Below the pieces are notes generated by a model. The model had not been told where the DNA came from. It saw nothing but the letters and a program-made list of their open reading frames with translations, and ran no database searches. A stretch of 64,000 nt of DNA from Fusobacteriota bacterium (GTDB lineage: Bacteria > Bacillota > TC1). Location: positions 797,264-861,263 of the forward strand of contig WTXA01000002.1 in the NCBI GenBank assembly GCA_009773805.1, read 5' to 3'. Shown in pieces: positions 51,001-60,132 of the stretch (positions are counted from its first letter, which is position 1; the number at the start of each line of letters is the position of its first letter). The position numbers and the translations under genes were made by a program.

Positions 51001-51029
51001 ACTATGACTATTATGTTAAGAACCTATAA
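48018..51029 (+). CDS. ygfK: YgfK-type oxidoreductase (putative selenate-reductase-like)
   Basis: This is a 1003-residue multidomain iron-sulfur flavoprotein. The first 430 residues resemble the dihydropyrimidine-dehydrogenase barrel; a DPD-like Fe-S domain has PCKDGGCPINQQIPEYL; FAD motif VVGAGPAGMA lies near 546, the NADPH motif VVIGGGDVAM near 675, and the C-terminal ferredoxin domain has CLVCDQICEICVDVCPN and CNECGNCGIFCPHTGNP. It probably reduces a purine-derived ring with NAD(P)H. The historic name selenate reductase is not established. Confidence 0.9.
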   Translation: MSDLMRMIPFGQMVEWMQKEYKDQKSIFGIRDNKFYRNNSGKFIEVNGEKIASPIGPAAGPNSQLAQNIVASYLTGCRFIELKTIQEMDGEALRACVAKPCINVQDEGYNIEWSTELTVQEAYDEYIKAWFILYVMGKELGLNNGKDFAFNMSVGYDLENIKKPKVSGFIDNMIDASNTPIWKECKEYLLNNLDKFKNIDQAYIDSISPNVCPSATISTLHGCPPAEIERIAMYLLEEKKLNTFIKANPTLNGYEFARKLMDDMGYDYIGFDDHHFNNDLQWEDAIVMFGRLIAVANKLKLGFGVKLTNTFAVQIKNKEFASGDEMYMSGRSLYPLTINLARKLSDYFNGQLQISYSGGADFFNIKEIIGVGIQPVTVASTILKPGGYERVLQLAEEVESMLNGAFAGIDVAALGKLADEVVTNKYHVKSRRTAQSRKTSSILPLFDCFKAPCKDGGCPINQQIPEYLKLVSDGNYADAYKVIVNDNTAPGILGTICDHQCQYKCTRLDYDESLEIRNAKRIAVENAADGYIAEIKPAELRTDKKVAVVGAGPAGMAVATFLRRNGVPVTVMDRKDKAYGIVNYVIPEFRISDQMIARDTALAQKAGVEFKFGVDENFDLDKLKEEYAYVVIAIGAWGKGTNPINERVTSIKDSLEFLESYKANKGNVTLGKHVVVIGGGDVAMDCARAAKRVPGVEEVTIVYRRNIASMPAEKEEIEMAMEDGVVFKELLAPMSYFNNHLTCEVMELGEKGESGKCAISGSCNMINIAADAVIGATGAKVQKEFFKGLELDDRGNVKITADNETSMPGVFIAGDCKKGASTIVKAVADGKTVAKAILRKTHLGNDFVRFTVKQDENEIYSRKGILQEASKDAKDGDRCLVCDQICEICVDVCPNRANVKVMVGKSHQILHVDGMCNECGNCGIFCPHTGNPYKDKVTIFWTEEDFKDSTNVGFLPTGKNTFLVRIENGNVVEHKLGDGQLSLPLESMLNAVVENYDYYVKNL

Positions 51030-51041
51030 AGGAGAAACAAT

Positions 51042-52370
51042 ATGTTATTAATTGGAAATGGTAAAGTATTTACTAGAGATGAAAACAATCAATTTATAGA
51101 AAACGGTGCTGTCTTAATAGACGGTAAAGTAATTAAAGCAATAGGCAAAACTGAAGATCTAAAGAAACAATATCCACAAGCAGATTTTAAAGATGCTAGA
51201 GGAAGACTTGTTATGCCTGGATTTATAAACACACACATGCACTACTATAGTACATTTGCTAGAGGGATGTCTTTGGACAGCCCTCCAGCTACTATGTTCA
51301 GCATGATTCTTGAAAACTTATGGTGGAAATTAGATAAACAACTAACTTTAGAAGATGTTTACTACAGTGCTGCAGGACCTATGCTTGATCAAATTAAGTC
51401 AGGTGTTACTACAGTAATTGACCACCACGCTAGCCCATATGCAGTAAAAGGTAGTTTATTTAAAATTGCTGATGCTGCTAAAGATTTAGGAATAAGAAGC
51501 AACTTATGTTATGAAATTTCTGATAGAGATGGGGCTAAAATCAAAGATGAAGGTATTGCTGAAAGTGTTGACTTCGTTAAATATTGCCAAGAGCAAAAAG
51601 ACGATATGATCAAAGGAATGTTCGGTATGCACGCATCTATGACTATTTCAGATAGTACTTTAGATGAAGTAGTATCAGCTGCTAAAGGATTAGGCGCTGG
51701 TATACACGTACACTCAGCTGAAGGCATAGAAGACGTTGCTGATTCACTAGCTAAATACAAAATGAGAGTTGTTGAAAGATGGTATAAAAAAGGCGTACTT
51801 GATGAAAAAAGTATTGCTGTACACTGTATCCATGTAACTGACGATGAAATCGGAATGTTAAAAGATAGTGGAACTGCAGTTGTTCACAATCCTGAATCAA
51901 ATATGGGTAATGCTGTAGGTGTTTCACCTATATTGAAAATGATGGACAAAGGTGTTTTACTAGGTCTTGGTACAGATGGATACACAGCTGATATGACTGA
52001 ATCGTATAAGGTTGCAGGTATTCTACAAAGACATAATGAAGCAAAACCTTTCGTAGCTTGGGGTGAAGTACCAACAATGCTATTTGAAAACAACAAAATA
52101 ATAACAAACAGATATTTAGATGGACATGTAGGAACTTTAAAAGAAGGTGCTTATGCCGATGTAATCATAGTTGACTACAATCCTCCAACACCAATGGATG
52201 CTGGTAATATTAACGGACATATCCTATTTGGAGTTACTGGAAGACATGTGGATACAACAATTGTTAATGGTAAAATATTAATGGATGAGAGAAAACTAGT
52301 AAACATAGATGAAGAAGCCATAATGGCTAGAAGCAGAGAGTTGGCAACATCTCTTTGGAGCAGAATCTAA
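51042..52370 (+). CDS. ssnA: SsnA aminohydrolase
   Basis: This is a 442-residue amidohydrolase with an N-terminal beta domain and a metal-dependent barrel. Metal ligands appear in NTHMHYYSTFARG, then HVHSAEG, and AVHCIHVTDDEIG, and GLGTDGYTADM carries the catalytic Asp. SsnA genes accompany ygfK in purine-degrading clusters and may deaminate a purine or a downstream heterocycle. Twelve bases separate it from ygfK; GGAG precedes the ATG. Confidence 0.92.
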   Translation: MLLIGNGKVFTRDENNQFIENGAVLIDGKVIKAIGKTEDLKKQYPQADFKDARGRLVMPGFINTHMHYYSTFARGMSLDSPPATMFSMILENLWWKLDKQLTLEDVYYSAAGPMLDQIKSGVTTVIDHHASPYAVKGSLFKIADAAKDLGIRSNLCYEISDRDGAKIKDEGIAESVDFVKYCQEQKDDMIKGMFGMHASMTISDSTLDEVVSAAKGLGAGIHVHSAEGIEDVADSLAKYKMRVVERWYKKGVLDEKSIAVHCIHVTDDEIGMLKDSGTAVVHNPESNMGNAVGVSPILKMMDKGVLLGLGTDGYTADMTESYKVAGILQRHNEAKPFVAWGEVPTMLFENNKIITNRYLDGHVGTLKEGAYADVIIVDYNPPTPMDAGNINGHILFGVTGRHVDTTIVNGKILMDERKLVNIDEEAIMARSRELATSLWSRI

Positions 52371-52393
52371 GTTTTCTTGAAAGGAGAGTTTCA

Positions 52394-54703
52394 ATGGAAC
52401 ATAAGGTAATAGGTAAAAGTGTTGAAAGATGGGATGCTATTGCCAAGGTAACAGGAAGAGCCAACTATACTGGAGATATTCCTCAAAAAGAACTTCTTTA
52501 TGGTAAAATTTGCAGAGCAAAGATTACTCATGGGAAAGTTAAGAATATGGACATTAGTGAAGCTTTGAAAGTACCTGGAGTAATAAAAATCCTTACACCT
52601 GATGACGTACCAGAGATATCTTTCCCGACAGCAGGACATCCGTATAGCCTGGATCCTAAATTTGCAGATATTGCAGATCGTAGAATCCTAACTAGAAATG
52701 TTCGCCTGTATGGTGACGAGATAGCTGCAGTAATCGCTGAATCTGAATTGGCCGCAGAGATAGCAGCATCGAAAATAAAGGTTGAATATGAAGAATATGA
52801 ATTCTATCTGAGCCCTGAAGAAGCATTAAAAGAGGGTGCTGTAGAAATTCATGAAGGAACAAAAAATATCTTAGCTGCAACAAAAGCTGAAATAGGAGAC
52901 ATCGACACAGGTTTTAAAGAAGCTGATTTTATTGTTGAAGATGTTTGTGCTACACCAATAATACAACATTGCCAGATGGAGAATCAGATAGCTTATGCCT
53001 ATAAGGATGTTGACAACAGATGGGTTTGTGTAACATCTACTCAAATACCACATATTTGTCGTAGAATACTTGGACAAGCTTTTGGAATGCCATGGGGTAG
53101 ATTCAGGGTTATCAAACCATTTATTGGTGGAGGCTTTGGAAATAAACAAGACGTTACTATTGAACCATTGGTAGTAGCTATGTCTATGGCTGTTGGAGGG
53201 AAACCTGTAATGGTTGACCTTCATAGAGAAGAAGTATTTGGTTGGACACGTGTAAGACACGCCATCAGTTACAAAGTTAAAATGGGTTTCACTAAAGATG
53301 GAGTGATTACTGCAGCTGATATTGAGGCTACATCAAATAATGGTGCTTATGCGTCACATGGACATGCTATTGTTGCTAAAGGTGGTGGTATAACTACTGC
53401 TATCTATAAGATACCAAACTTCAGATATAGGGCTAAAACAGTATATACAAACACAGCAGCAGCTGGAGCCATGAGGGGCTATGGTGTACCTCAAATTACT
53501 TATGCTTTAGAAACTTTCATGAATAAAGTAAGTATTCAAACGGGTATTGATCAGTTTGAACTAAGAGAAAAGAACTTAACAAAAGTAAATGAAGAAAATC
53601 CTTTACTACATATGGTTCAACATACAATGAGTCTAAGGGAGTGCTTTGCAAAAGGTAAAGAAATATTCAAATGGGACGATAAGCGAAAATCAATTGATAA
53701 GGACAAGAACACAGCTTCTGATTATGTAAGAGGTCTTGGAATGGCAGCATTTGCCTATACTTCAGGAGCATATCCTAAGACCATGGAAATTGGTGGATGT
53801 AGATTAATACTAAACCAAGACGGAAGCATCAAACTAATGGTAGGTGCAACTGAAATAGGTCAAGGAGCAGATACTGTATTTTCACAAATGGTAGCTGATA
53901 CAATTGGTATTCCTTTTGAATGGGTTATAGCTGATGCATACACTGATACAGATATAGCACCATTTGATACTGGAGCCTATGCTTCAAGACAAACATTTGT
54001 TTCAGGAATGGCAGTTAAGAAAGCAGCTGTAGAACTTAAGGAAAAAATCCTTCAAGCTGCCTATGATTTCTCCAAAATAGGGAACAAGGTTCCTATTGAA
54101 GACCTGGATATTGTTGATGGTAACATTATTCAAAAACACAATGGACAGATTTTAGAAACACTTGGAGACTTAGCTCTAAAAACCTATTATGATTTACATT
54201 CAGGCTCTTGCTTAACAGCGGATGTCTCAAACAAATGTACCAAAAATGCTTATCCATATGGAGTAACTTTAACTGAAGTTGAAGTAGACAAAAAGACGGG
54301 TAAGGTTGAAGTGTTATCCATATTAAACGTTCATGATTCAGGCAAAATCATCAATCCACTCTTAGCTAGCGGACAAGTTGAAGGCGGAATGGCTCAGGGA
54401 CTAGGTTATGGTTTAGCAGAAGAATTGAAATATGATGAAAAAACAGGGAAGCCGTTGAACAATAATTTGTTGGACTATAAAATGCCAACCTTTATGGACG
54501 TTCCAGATTTAGATGTGGCCTTTGTGGAAATCGAAGATCCAGTAGGACCTTATGGCAATAAGTCATTGGGAGAACCTCCACTATGCAGTCCGGCTCCTGC
54601 TCTAAGAAATGCAATAATTGACGCTTTAGGAATATATGTAAAAGATATACCTGTAACTCCTCAAAAGATAATTGAGGCTTTAAGTGAAAATAGGGAGGTG
54701 TAG
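52394..54703 (+). CDS. xdhA: Xanthine dehydrogenase-type molybdenum subunit
   Basis: This is a 769-residue molybdopterin-binding large subunit. Its start is VIGKSVERWDAIAKVTGRANYTGD; substrate-site and MoCo contacts occur in GGGFGNKQD, then GAMRGYGVPQ and QGADTVFSQM, and the catalytic Glu loop in SLGEPP (LGEPP). It hydroxylates hypoxanthine, xanthine or a related base. The next two genes supply FAD and 2Fe-2S subunits. The ATG at 52394 has AAGGAGAG; reading from 52355 would overlap ssnA without support. Confidence 0.93.
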   Translation: MEHKVIGKSVERWDAIAKVTGRANYTGDIPQKELLYGKICRAKITHGKVKNMDISEALKVPGVIKILTPDDVPEISFPTAGHPYSLDPKFADIADRRILTRNVRLYGDEIAAVIAESELAAEIAASKIKVEYEEYEFYLSPEEALKEGAVEIHEGTKNILAATKAEIGDIDTGFKEADFIVEDVCATPIIQHCQMENQIAYAYKDVDNRWVCVTSTQIPHICRRILGQAFGMPWGRFRVIKPFIGGGFGNKQDVTIEPLVVAMSMAVGGKPVMVDLHREEVFGWTRVRHAISYKVKMGFTKDGVITAADIEATSNNGAYASHGHAIVAKGGGITTAIYKIPNFRYRAKTVYTNTAAAGAMRGYGVPQITYALETFMNKVSIQTGIDQFELREKNLTKVNEENPLLHMVQHTMSLRECFAKGKEIFKWDDKRKSIDKDKNTASDYVRGLGMAAFAYTSGAYPKTMEIGGCRLILNQDGSIKLMVGATEIGQGADTVFSQMVADTIGIPFEWVIADAYTDTDIAPFDTGAYASRQTFVSGMAVKKAAVELKEKILQAAYDFSKIGNKVPIEDLDIVDGNIIQKHNGQILETLGDLALKTYYDLHSGSCLTADVSNKCTKNAYPYGVTLTEVEVDKKTGKVEVLSILNVHDSGKIINPLLASGQVEGGMAQGLGYGLAEELKYDEKTGKPLNNNLLDYKMPTFMDVPDLDVAFVEIEDPVGPYGNKSLGEPPLCSPAPALRNAIIDALGIYVKDIPVTPQKIIEALSENREV

Positions 54704-54706
54704 GAA

Positions 54707-55579
54707 ATGTATCAAATTAATGGATATTTTGAAGCTTCCACTATCAAGGAAGCCATTGACTATCTAGCAGGAAATGAAAATAGTCAAGTAATAGCTGGAG
54801 GAACTGATGTTCTTATTAAGACTAGGGAAAGAAAATCTGGTTATACAGATAAAGACCTAGTCGGTATTATGAGAATACCTGAATTAAAGGGGATTAATCT
54901 TGATGATGACGGTAATATCTTGATTGGTAGTACAACAACTTTCACTGAAGTAGAAGAAGATGAAATAATTCTAAGGAATATACCTTCACTTTCTGCAGCT
55001 TGTGGTAGTGTTGGTGGACCACAAATAAGAAACATTGGAACAATCGGTGGAAATGTTGCTAATGGTGCAACCTCAGCTGATAGTGCTTCAACCTTATTTG
55101 CCATGGATGCAGTTATTTGTCTTGAAGGCCCAGAGGGCAAGAGAGAAATGCCAATTAAGGAATTTTATCTAGGACCAGGTAAAGTAGCTATGAATAAAGG
55201 TGAATTAATGACACAAATAAAGATTTTAAAAGAGAACTTTATGTGCTTTAAAGGTCACTATATTAAGTTCAGCCAAAGAAAAGCAATGGATATTGCTACA
55301 CTTGGTTGTTCTATAATGGTTAAAACAACTGGCAACAAGATAGATGAACTTAAAGTAGCTTATGGCGTAGCAGGACCTACCCCTATACGGGCAACTGAAG
55401 CTGAAGCTATGGCTAAAGGTATGGAAATTACCGCTGAAAATCTTGATTTAATTGGTGAAAAATGCTTGGAAAATGCTAGTGCCAGAGATTCCTGGAGAGC
55501 ATCCAAAGCCTTTAGACAACAATTAATCAGAGAGCTTCCAAAAAGAGCTATCAAGATTGCCCTTGGAGGTGGAGAATAA
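54707..55579 (+). CDS. xdhB: Xanthine dehydrogenase-type FAD subunit
   Basis: This is a 290-residue FAD-binding subunit of the CoxM/XdhB family. FAD motifs are AGGTDVLIKTRE and the segment SVGGPQIRNIGTIGGNVANG. It passes electrons from the Mo and Fe-S centres to NAD+ or another acceptor. It lies four bases after xdhA, and its stop overlaps the xdhC start. Confidence 0.93.
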   Translation: MYQINGYFEASTIKEAIDYLAGNENSQVIAGGTDVLIKTRERKSGYTDKDLVGIMRIPELKGINLDDDGNILIGSTTTFTEVEEDEIILRNIPSLSAACGSVGGPQIRNIGTIGGNVANGATSADSASTLFAMDAVICLEGPEGKREMPIKEFYLGPGKVAMNKGELMTQIKILKENFMCFKGHYIKFSQRKAMDIATLGCSIMVKTTGNKIDELKVAYGVAGPTPIRATEAEAMAKGMEITAENLDLIGEKCLENASARDSWRASKAFRQQLIRELPKRAIKIALGGGE

Positions 55580-56055
55580 TGTTAAAAACAATTAATTGTA
55601 CAGTAAATGGAAGAGCTATGGAACTACAAGTTGATGTTAGAGAATCCCTTCTTGATATGTTAAGAAACAGACTACACTTAACAGGAACCAAACAAGGTTG
55701 TGGAGTTGGAGAGTGTGGAGCCTGTGCAGTATTAATTGATGGAGAAACTTTGGATTCTTGTATCTACTTGGCTGTTTGGGCTGACGGTAAGGATATTGTG
55801 AGCATTGAGGGCTTAACAGGCGCTGATGGTAGTCTTTCAGACTTACAACAGAACTTTGTAGACAAGGGAGCAGTTCAATGTGGATTCTGTACACCAGGAT
55901 TTGTAGTATCAGCAACAGCCTTACTTGAAAAAAACCCAAATCCTTCTAAGGATGAAATTAGAAGAGGTTTATCAGGAAATCTGTGCCGTTGTACAGGTTA
56001 CCAAAAAATTCTTGATGCTGTGGAATCAACTGCAGATCAGAGGAGGAATAAATAA
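55579..56055 (+). CDS. xdhC: Xanthine dehydrogenase-type 2Fe-2S subunit
   Basis: This is a 158-residue small subunit carrying two [2Fe-2S] clusters. The plant-ferredoxin-type cluster motif is GCGVGECGACAVLIDG, and the second cluster is CGFCTPGFV plus CRCTGYQKI. It completes the three-subunit hydroxylase XdhABC. The gene overlaps xdhB by one base and lies two bases before the fused hydroxylase gene. Confidence 0.95.
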   Translation: MLKTINCTVNGRAMELQVDVRESLLDMLRNRLHLTGTKQGCGVGECGACAVLIDGETLDSCIYLAVWADGKDIVSIEGLTGADGSLSDLQQNFVDKGAVQCGFCTPGFVVSATALLEKNPNPSKDEIRRGLSGNLCRCTGYQKILDAVESTADQRRNK

Positions 56056-56057
56056 AT

Positions 56058-58814
56058 ATGATTAAAACAAGTTTTATAGTTAATGGGAAAAGTTATGAAG
56101 TTGAAGTTGACGAAAACCAAAACCTACTTAACTATCTTAGAGACGAACTACAACTTTATGGAACAAAAAATGGTTGTGGTAAAGCTCAGTGTGGCGCTTG
56201 CACACTTATAATAAATGGTGATGCCAAAAGAGCTTGTACTATAAAAATGAGCAAGGTTGAAGGTGCAGTTATTGAGACTATCGAAGGTCTATCTAAAGGT
56301 GGAGAACTTCACCCTGTACAAGTTGGCTTTGTAAATACTGGTGCAATCCAATGTGGATTTTGTACACCTGGAATGATCATGTCTGCTAAAGCTCTATTAG
56401 ACAAGAATCTTAACCCAACAAAAGCTGAAATTCAAAATGCCTTGAAGTTCAACATCTGTCGTTGTACAGGTTATGTTGCTATTATCGATGCAGTTGAAAT
56501 GGCGGCTAAGATACTAAGAGGTGAAGATGTAACTTACCTACCTACCGAAGGTGGAGTTGGAACATCACCAATTGGTAAGGACGTTGTGCAAAAGGCTTTA
56601 GGACTTCCAATATATGCAGAAGACAGAGAATTTCCTAATATGATGTATGGAAAAATTAAATACACTGACTATCCTTCAGCAATAGTTAAGAAAATAGACA
56701 CTAGCAAAGCTGAAGCACTTGAAGGTGTTATCAGAATTCTTACAGAACAAGATATTCCTGGTAGAAAAGGATATGGACTTTTAAATCCTCATCAGCCAGT
56801 AATGGTTGGCGAAGGTGGTAAGGTTAGATATATTGGTGATCCAATTGCAACAGTTCTAGCTGAAAACATCAAAGCTGCAGAAGCAGCTGTAAAATTGATT
56901 GAAGTAGAATATGAAGTGCTTGATGGTGTTTGGTCTGTTAAAGATGCACTGCAAGATAAAAAATTTGAAATATGGAATAAGGATGATATTACATCACATA
57001 CTAAAATCAGACGTGGGGACACTGACAAGGCATTTGAAGAATGTGATCTAATTGTAGAAAATGATTTTTATACTCCAAATATTGAACATGCTTATATGGA
57101 AATAGAGTCTTGTGTTACCAATATGGACAAAAATGGCGTAATCCATGTTCATATGTCTCATCAAGGGGCCTATGATATGAGAAATATGTTCTTAAAAACT
57201 TTAGACTTGACTGAGGATAAGGTTATTATGGACACATGTCCAACAGGTGGTGGCTTTGGTGGTAAAGAAGAGCCTACCATTCACTTGCAATGTGCCTTAG
57301 GTACTCTTTTAACTGGAAGACCTTGTAAAATTGTAATGACTAGAGAAGAATCAATCATGGTTTCAACCAAACGTCATGCTGAAATTTTGCACATGAAATA
57401 TGGTGCAAAAAGCGATGGAACATTACATGCCTTTAAAGGTAGAGCAGATGTTGAATGTGGTGCCTATGATTCATTAAGTGGACCTGTTGTCTTTAGATCA
57501 GGTGTTACTATGAATGGACCTTATTCAATTCCATTTGCACATACTGATAGTGTAGGACATTATACCAATACACCTCCAGGTGGGGCCTTTAGAGGCTTTG
57601 GTAGTACACAACCATGTTTTGGTACTGAAATCTTAGTTGATGAAATTGCCAGAAAACTTAATATGGACCCATTTGAAATTAGAATGAAAAATGCCTTGGA
57701 AGATGGAAAAGAAGGTATTACCGGTCAAACAATGGGTACAGGTATTGGTTTAAAGAAAAGCTTAATCATGGTTAAAGAACAACTTGAAAAAGTTAAAGAT
57801 TTATATCAACCAAGTGGACCTAATAAAAAAATTGGTATTGGTGTTGCTTCATCTTACAAGAATGTTGGTATTGGTATTGGTCTACATGACGGTGCTGGTG
57901 CTAAAATGGAACTTAAAGCTGACGGAACAATCATGTTAAAACATGGTGCTGCCTCTATGGGTCAAGGACCAGATACTACTTTTGCACAAATTGCTGCAAC
58001 TGTAACTGGAATTCCTTATAGCAAGATAGAAGTTATAAATAATATAACTCCTGAATGTCCAGACGGCGAAGAAACAACAGCATCAAGACAAACATTTGTC
58101 TCTGGAAATGCTACCAAGGGCTGCGGAGAAAAGTTCAAAGCTGAAATGGTTAAGAAAATCGAAGCTGGTTTTGGTAAAAAGTATGATTTAATAGAATATA
58201 AAAAAGATGGAGTGATTTTAGAGGGCAAGATGATAACATATAAGGAACTTGCTTCTAAAATAGGAAGTTTTGAAGTAGAGTATGAATATATTCCACCAAA
58301 AACAAGTCCTTTGAATCAAATAAATGTACCTAAAGTGGGAGATGATCCGGTTGAATATAAGATACACTATTCCTACACTTTTGCAACTCATGCTCTTATA
58401 CTTGAAGTTGATGAAGTTACAGGTGAATATAAGATTCTTAGAATTATCGCGGCAAATGACTTAGGTACTGCCATTAACCCATTACAAGCCGAAGGGCAAA
58501 TTGCTGGTGGGGTAATGATGGGTGTTGGTTATGCTAGAGGCGAGGAGTTTGTTACTAAGGAAGGCAGAGTTGTTACTGACAATTTGGCCAAGCTTAAACT
58601 TCCAAAGATAACAGATTTACCTGATATGGATATCATTTTGGTAGAGGAACCTCAACTTGAGGGACCATTTGGAGCCAAGGGTATGGGAGAACTTCCTGTT
58701 AACCCAGTTGCACCAGCTGTTTCCAATGCAATTTTTGACGCTATAGGCGTTAGAGTAAGAAGTCTGCCAATTACCAAGGATAAAGTACTTGATGCAATAA
58801 ATAATAGGAAATAG
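56058..58814 (+). CDS. xdhD: Fused 2Fe-2S/molybdopterin hydroxylase (XdhD-like)
   Basis: This is a 918-residue protein. Residues 1-155 bear two [2Fe-2S] clusters (GCGKAQCGACTLII, QCGFCTPGMIM, NICRCTGYVAII). A molybdopterin-binding domain with GGGFGGKEEPT, then PPGGAFRGFGSTQ and GAKGMGELP follows. No FAD domain is fused, so it needs a separate electron acceptor. In E. coli, YgfN/XdhD belongs to the same selenium-linked cluster. Selenium here would be a labile cofactor, not a selenocysteine codon. Confidence 0.9.
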   Translation: MIKTSFIVNGKSYEVEVDENQNLLNYLRDELQLYGTKNGCGKAQCGACTLIINGDAKRACTIKMSKVEGAVIETIEGLSKGGELHPVQVGFVNTGAIQCGFCTPGMIMSAKALLDKNLNPTKAEIQNALKFNICRCTGYVAIIDAVEMAAKILRGEDVTYLPTEGGVGTSPIGKDVVQKALGLPIYAEDREFPNMMYGKIKYTDYPSAIVKKIDTSKAEALEGVIRILTEQDIPGRKGYGLLNPHQPVMVGEGGKVRYIGDPIATVLAENIKAAEAAVKLIEVEYEVLDGVWSVKDALQDKKFEIWNKDDITSHTKIRRGDTDKAFEECDLIVENDFYTPNIEHAYMEIESCVTNMDKNGVIHVHMSHQGAYDMRNMFLKTLDLTEDKVIMDTCPTGGGFGGKEEPTIHLQCALGTLLTGRPCKIVMTREESIMVSTKRHAEILHMKYGAKSDGTLHAFKGRADVECGAYDSLSGPVVFRSGVTMNGPYSIPFAHTDSVGHYTNTPPGGAFRGFGSTQPCFGTEILVDEIARKLNMDPFEIRMKNALEDGKEGITGQTMGTGIGLKKSLIMVKEQLEKVKDLYQPSGPNKKIGIGVASSYKNVGIGIGLHDGAGAKMELKADGTIMLKHGAASMGQGPDTTFAQIAATVTGIPYSKIEVINNITPECPDGEETTASRQTFVSGNATKGCGEKFKAEMVKKIEAGFGKKYDLIEYKKDGVILEGKMITYKELASKIGSFEVEYEYIPPKTSPLNQINVPKVGDDPVEYKIHYSYTFATHALILEVDEVTGEYKILRIIAANDLGTAINPLQAEGQIAGGVMMGVGYARGEEFVTKEGRVVTDNLAKLKLPKITDLPDMDIILVEEPQLEGPFGAKGMGELPVNPVAPAVSNAIFDAIGVRVRSLPITKDKVLDAINNRK

Positions 58815-58873
58815 AAAACGATTTCATAAAAAGAAATTTCTAGTTTCATATAGTATTATTTATTCCTAAGGAG

Positions 58874-58902
58874 TATAATTACTTCAAGTAAGTTTCTTAC
58901 TT
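58874..58902 (+). promoter_or_regulatory. Candidate -10 and overlapping inverted repeats before the BMP importer
   Basis: TATAAT (58874-58879) runs into TTACTT-C-AAGTAA (58879-58891), which shares its right arm with AAGTAAG-TTT-CTTACTT (58886-58902). The two hairpins exclude each other in RNA. No convincing -35 is seen. Bases 58815-58970 hold no gene or purine riboswitch that I can recognise. Confidence 0.4.
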
Positions 58903-58970
58903 ATAGGATTTGTGACGAATACCTTTAAGTTGATTGAAAGAATTTTCAATAATATGAAGGAGGATGGAAA

Positions 58971-60062
58971 ATGAAAAAATTATTATGGTTAGGACTTGTA
59001 TTAGTAGTTTTCGCTGGTGTAGCTCTTGTGGGCTGTAACGGTGCAGCTAAAGATGACAAGTTCAAAGTAGGAGTTATCTACATTGGTGAGCCTGGGGATG
59101 CAGGTTGGACTTATGCACATGACCAAGGTTTCAAAGCAGCTGTGAAAGCTATTGGTGAAGACAAAGTTGAATTAGTAATTCAACAAAATGTTAAAGAAGA
59201 CCAAAGTGCTACACAAGCTATGGAAGCTTTAATCAATCAAGGAGCTAAGGCTATATTTGCAACAAGCTTCGGCTACATGGACTACATTGTAGACCTAGCT
59301 GCAAAATATCCAGATGTTTATTTCTACCACTGTTCAGGTTACAAGGCCGCTGATAACCTAAGCACATATTTTGGTAAAATTGAACAAGCAAGATATTTAA
59401 CTGGTATGGTTGCTGGATCACAAACAGAAACCAATAAAATCGGTTATGTTGCTGCAATGCCAATTCCTGAAGTAGTTAGAGGTATAAACGGATTTACATT
59501 AGGTGTTCGTTCTGTTAACCCTGAAGCTACTGTAAAGGTTATTTGGACAAATACATGGTATGACCCTCAAGTAGAAAAAGATGCTGCTAACGCACTATTG
59601 AAAGATGGAATTGATGTTGTAGCTCAGCACCAAGATACTGCAGGACCTCAAATTGCTGCACAAGATGCAGGTAAATGGTCAATCGGTTACAACTCAGATA
59701 TGTCTAAGTTCGCTCCAAAAGCTACTTTGACTTCAGCTGTATGGAACTGGGAAGTTTACTATGAGCCTGCTATTAGAGCTGCGATGGACGGAACTTTCAC
59801 TTCAGAACAATACTTTGAAGGTTTGAATGAAGGCATTGCTTCTTATTCAAAACTAAGTGCAGATTTATTAAAAGATAAAGGCATTCAAGCAAAAGTAGAT
59901 GAAATGGAAGCAAAAATCAAAGGTGGATACAACATATTTACTGGTCCATTAAAAGATAACACTGGTAAAGTTGTTCTAGAGGCTGGCAAAGCACATAATG
60001 ATGGAGAATTACTATCAATGATGTACTTTGTAGAAGGTGTAATCGGAACTATTCCTAAATAA
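58971..60062 (+). CDS. BMP-family nucleoside/purine-binding lipoprotein
   Basis: This is a 363-residue basic-membrane-protein family binding lipoprotein with lipobox LVGC (Cys22). Family elements are GEPGDAGWTYAHDQGF and VAQHQDTAGPQIA. It catches nucleosides or purines outside the cell for the following ABC importer. A GGAGG site precedes the ATG. Its place directly after the purine operon suggests that it feeds that pathway. Confidence 0.92.
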   Translation: MKKLLWLGLVLVVFAGVALVGCNGAAKDDKFKVGVIYIGEPGDAGWTYAHDQGFKAAVKAIGEDKVELVIQQNVKEDQSATQAMEALINQGAKAIFATSFGYMDYIVDLAAKYPDVYFYHCSGYKAADNLSTYFGKIEQARYLTGMVAGSQTETNKIGYVAAMPIPEVVRGINGFTLGVRSVNPEATVKVIWTNTWYDPQVEKDAANALLKDGIDVVAQHQDTAGPQIAAQDAGKWSIGYNSDMSKFAPKATLTSAVWNWEVYYEPAIRAAMDGTFTSEQYFEGLNEGIASYSKLSADLLKDKGIQAKVDEMEAKIKGGYNIFTGPLKDNTGKVVLEAGKAHNDGELLSMMYFVEGVIGTIPK

Positions 60063-60075
60063 AATTATATAGGAT

Positions 60076-60111
60076 ATGGCTAAATAGGGTAGATCTACCC
60101 TATTTAGCCAT
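60076..60111. repeat. Perfect 36-base palindrome between BMP and ATPase genes
   Basis: Arms of 18 bases (60076-60093 and 60094-60111) pair completely with no mismatch. In RNA this is a very stable stem with a tiny loop. No T-run follows. It may protect the binding-protein mRNA or limit expression of the downstream genes. Confidence 0.8.
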
Positions 60112-60132
60112 TATTATTAAGAGGAGGCTAAT

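Noticed and set aside
56058..58814. Selenocysteine codon in the selenium-linked hydroxylase
   Set aside because: The reading frame has no internal TGA, and family members use a labile selenium cofactor instead.
58815..58970. Possible purine riboswitch before the BMP importer
   Set aside because: The conserved core of the known purine riboswitch (the GTTTCTACC-like element and paired loops) is not present.
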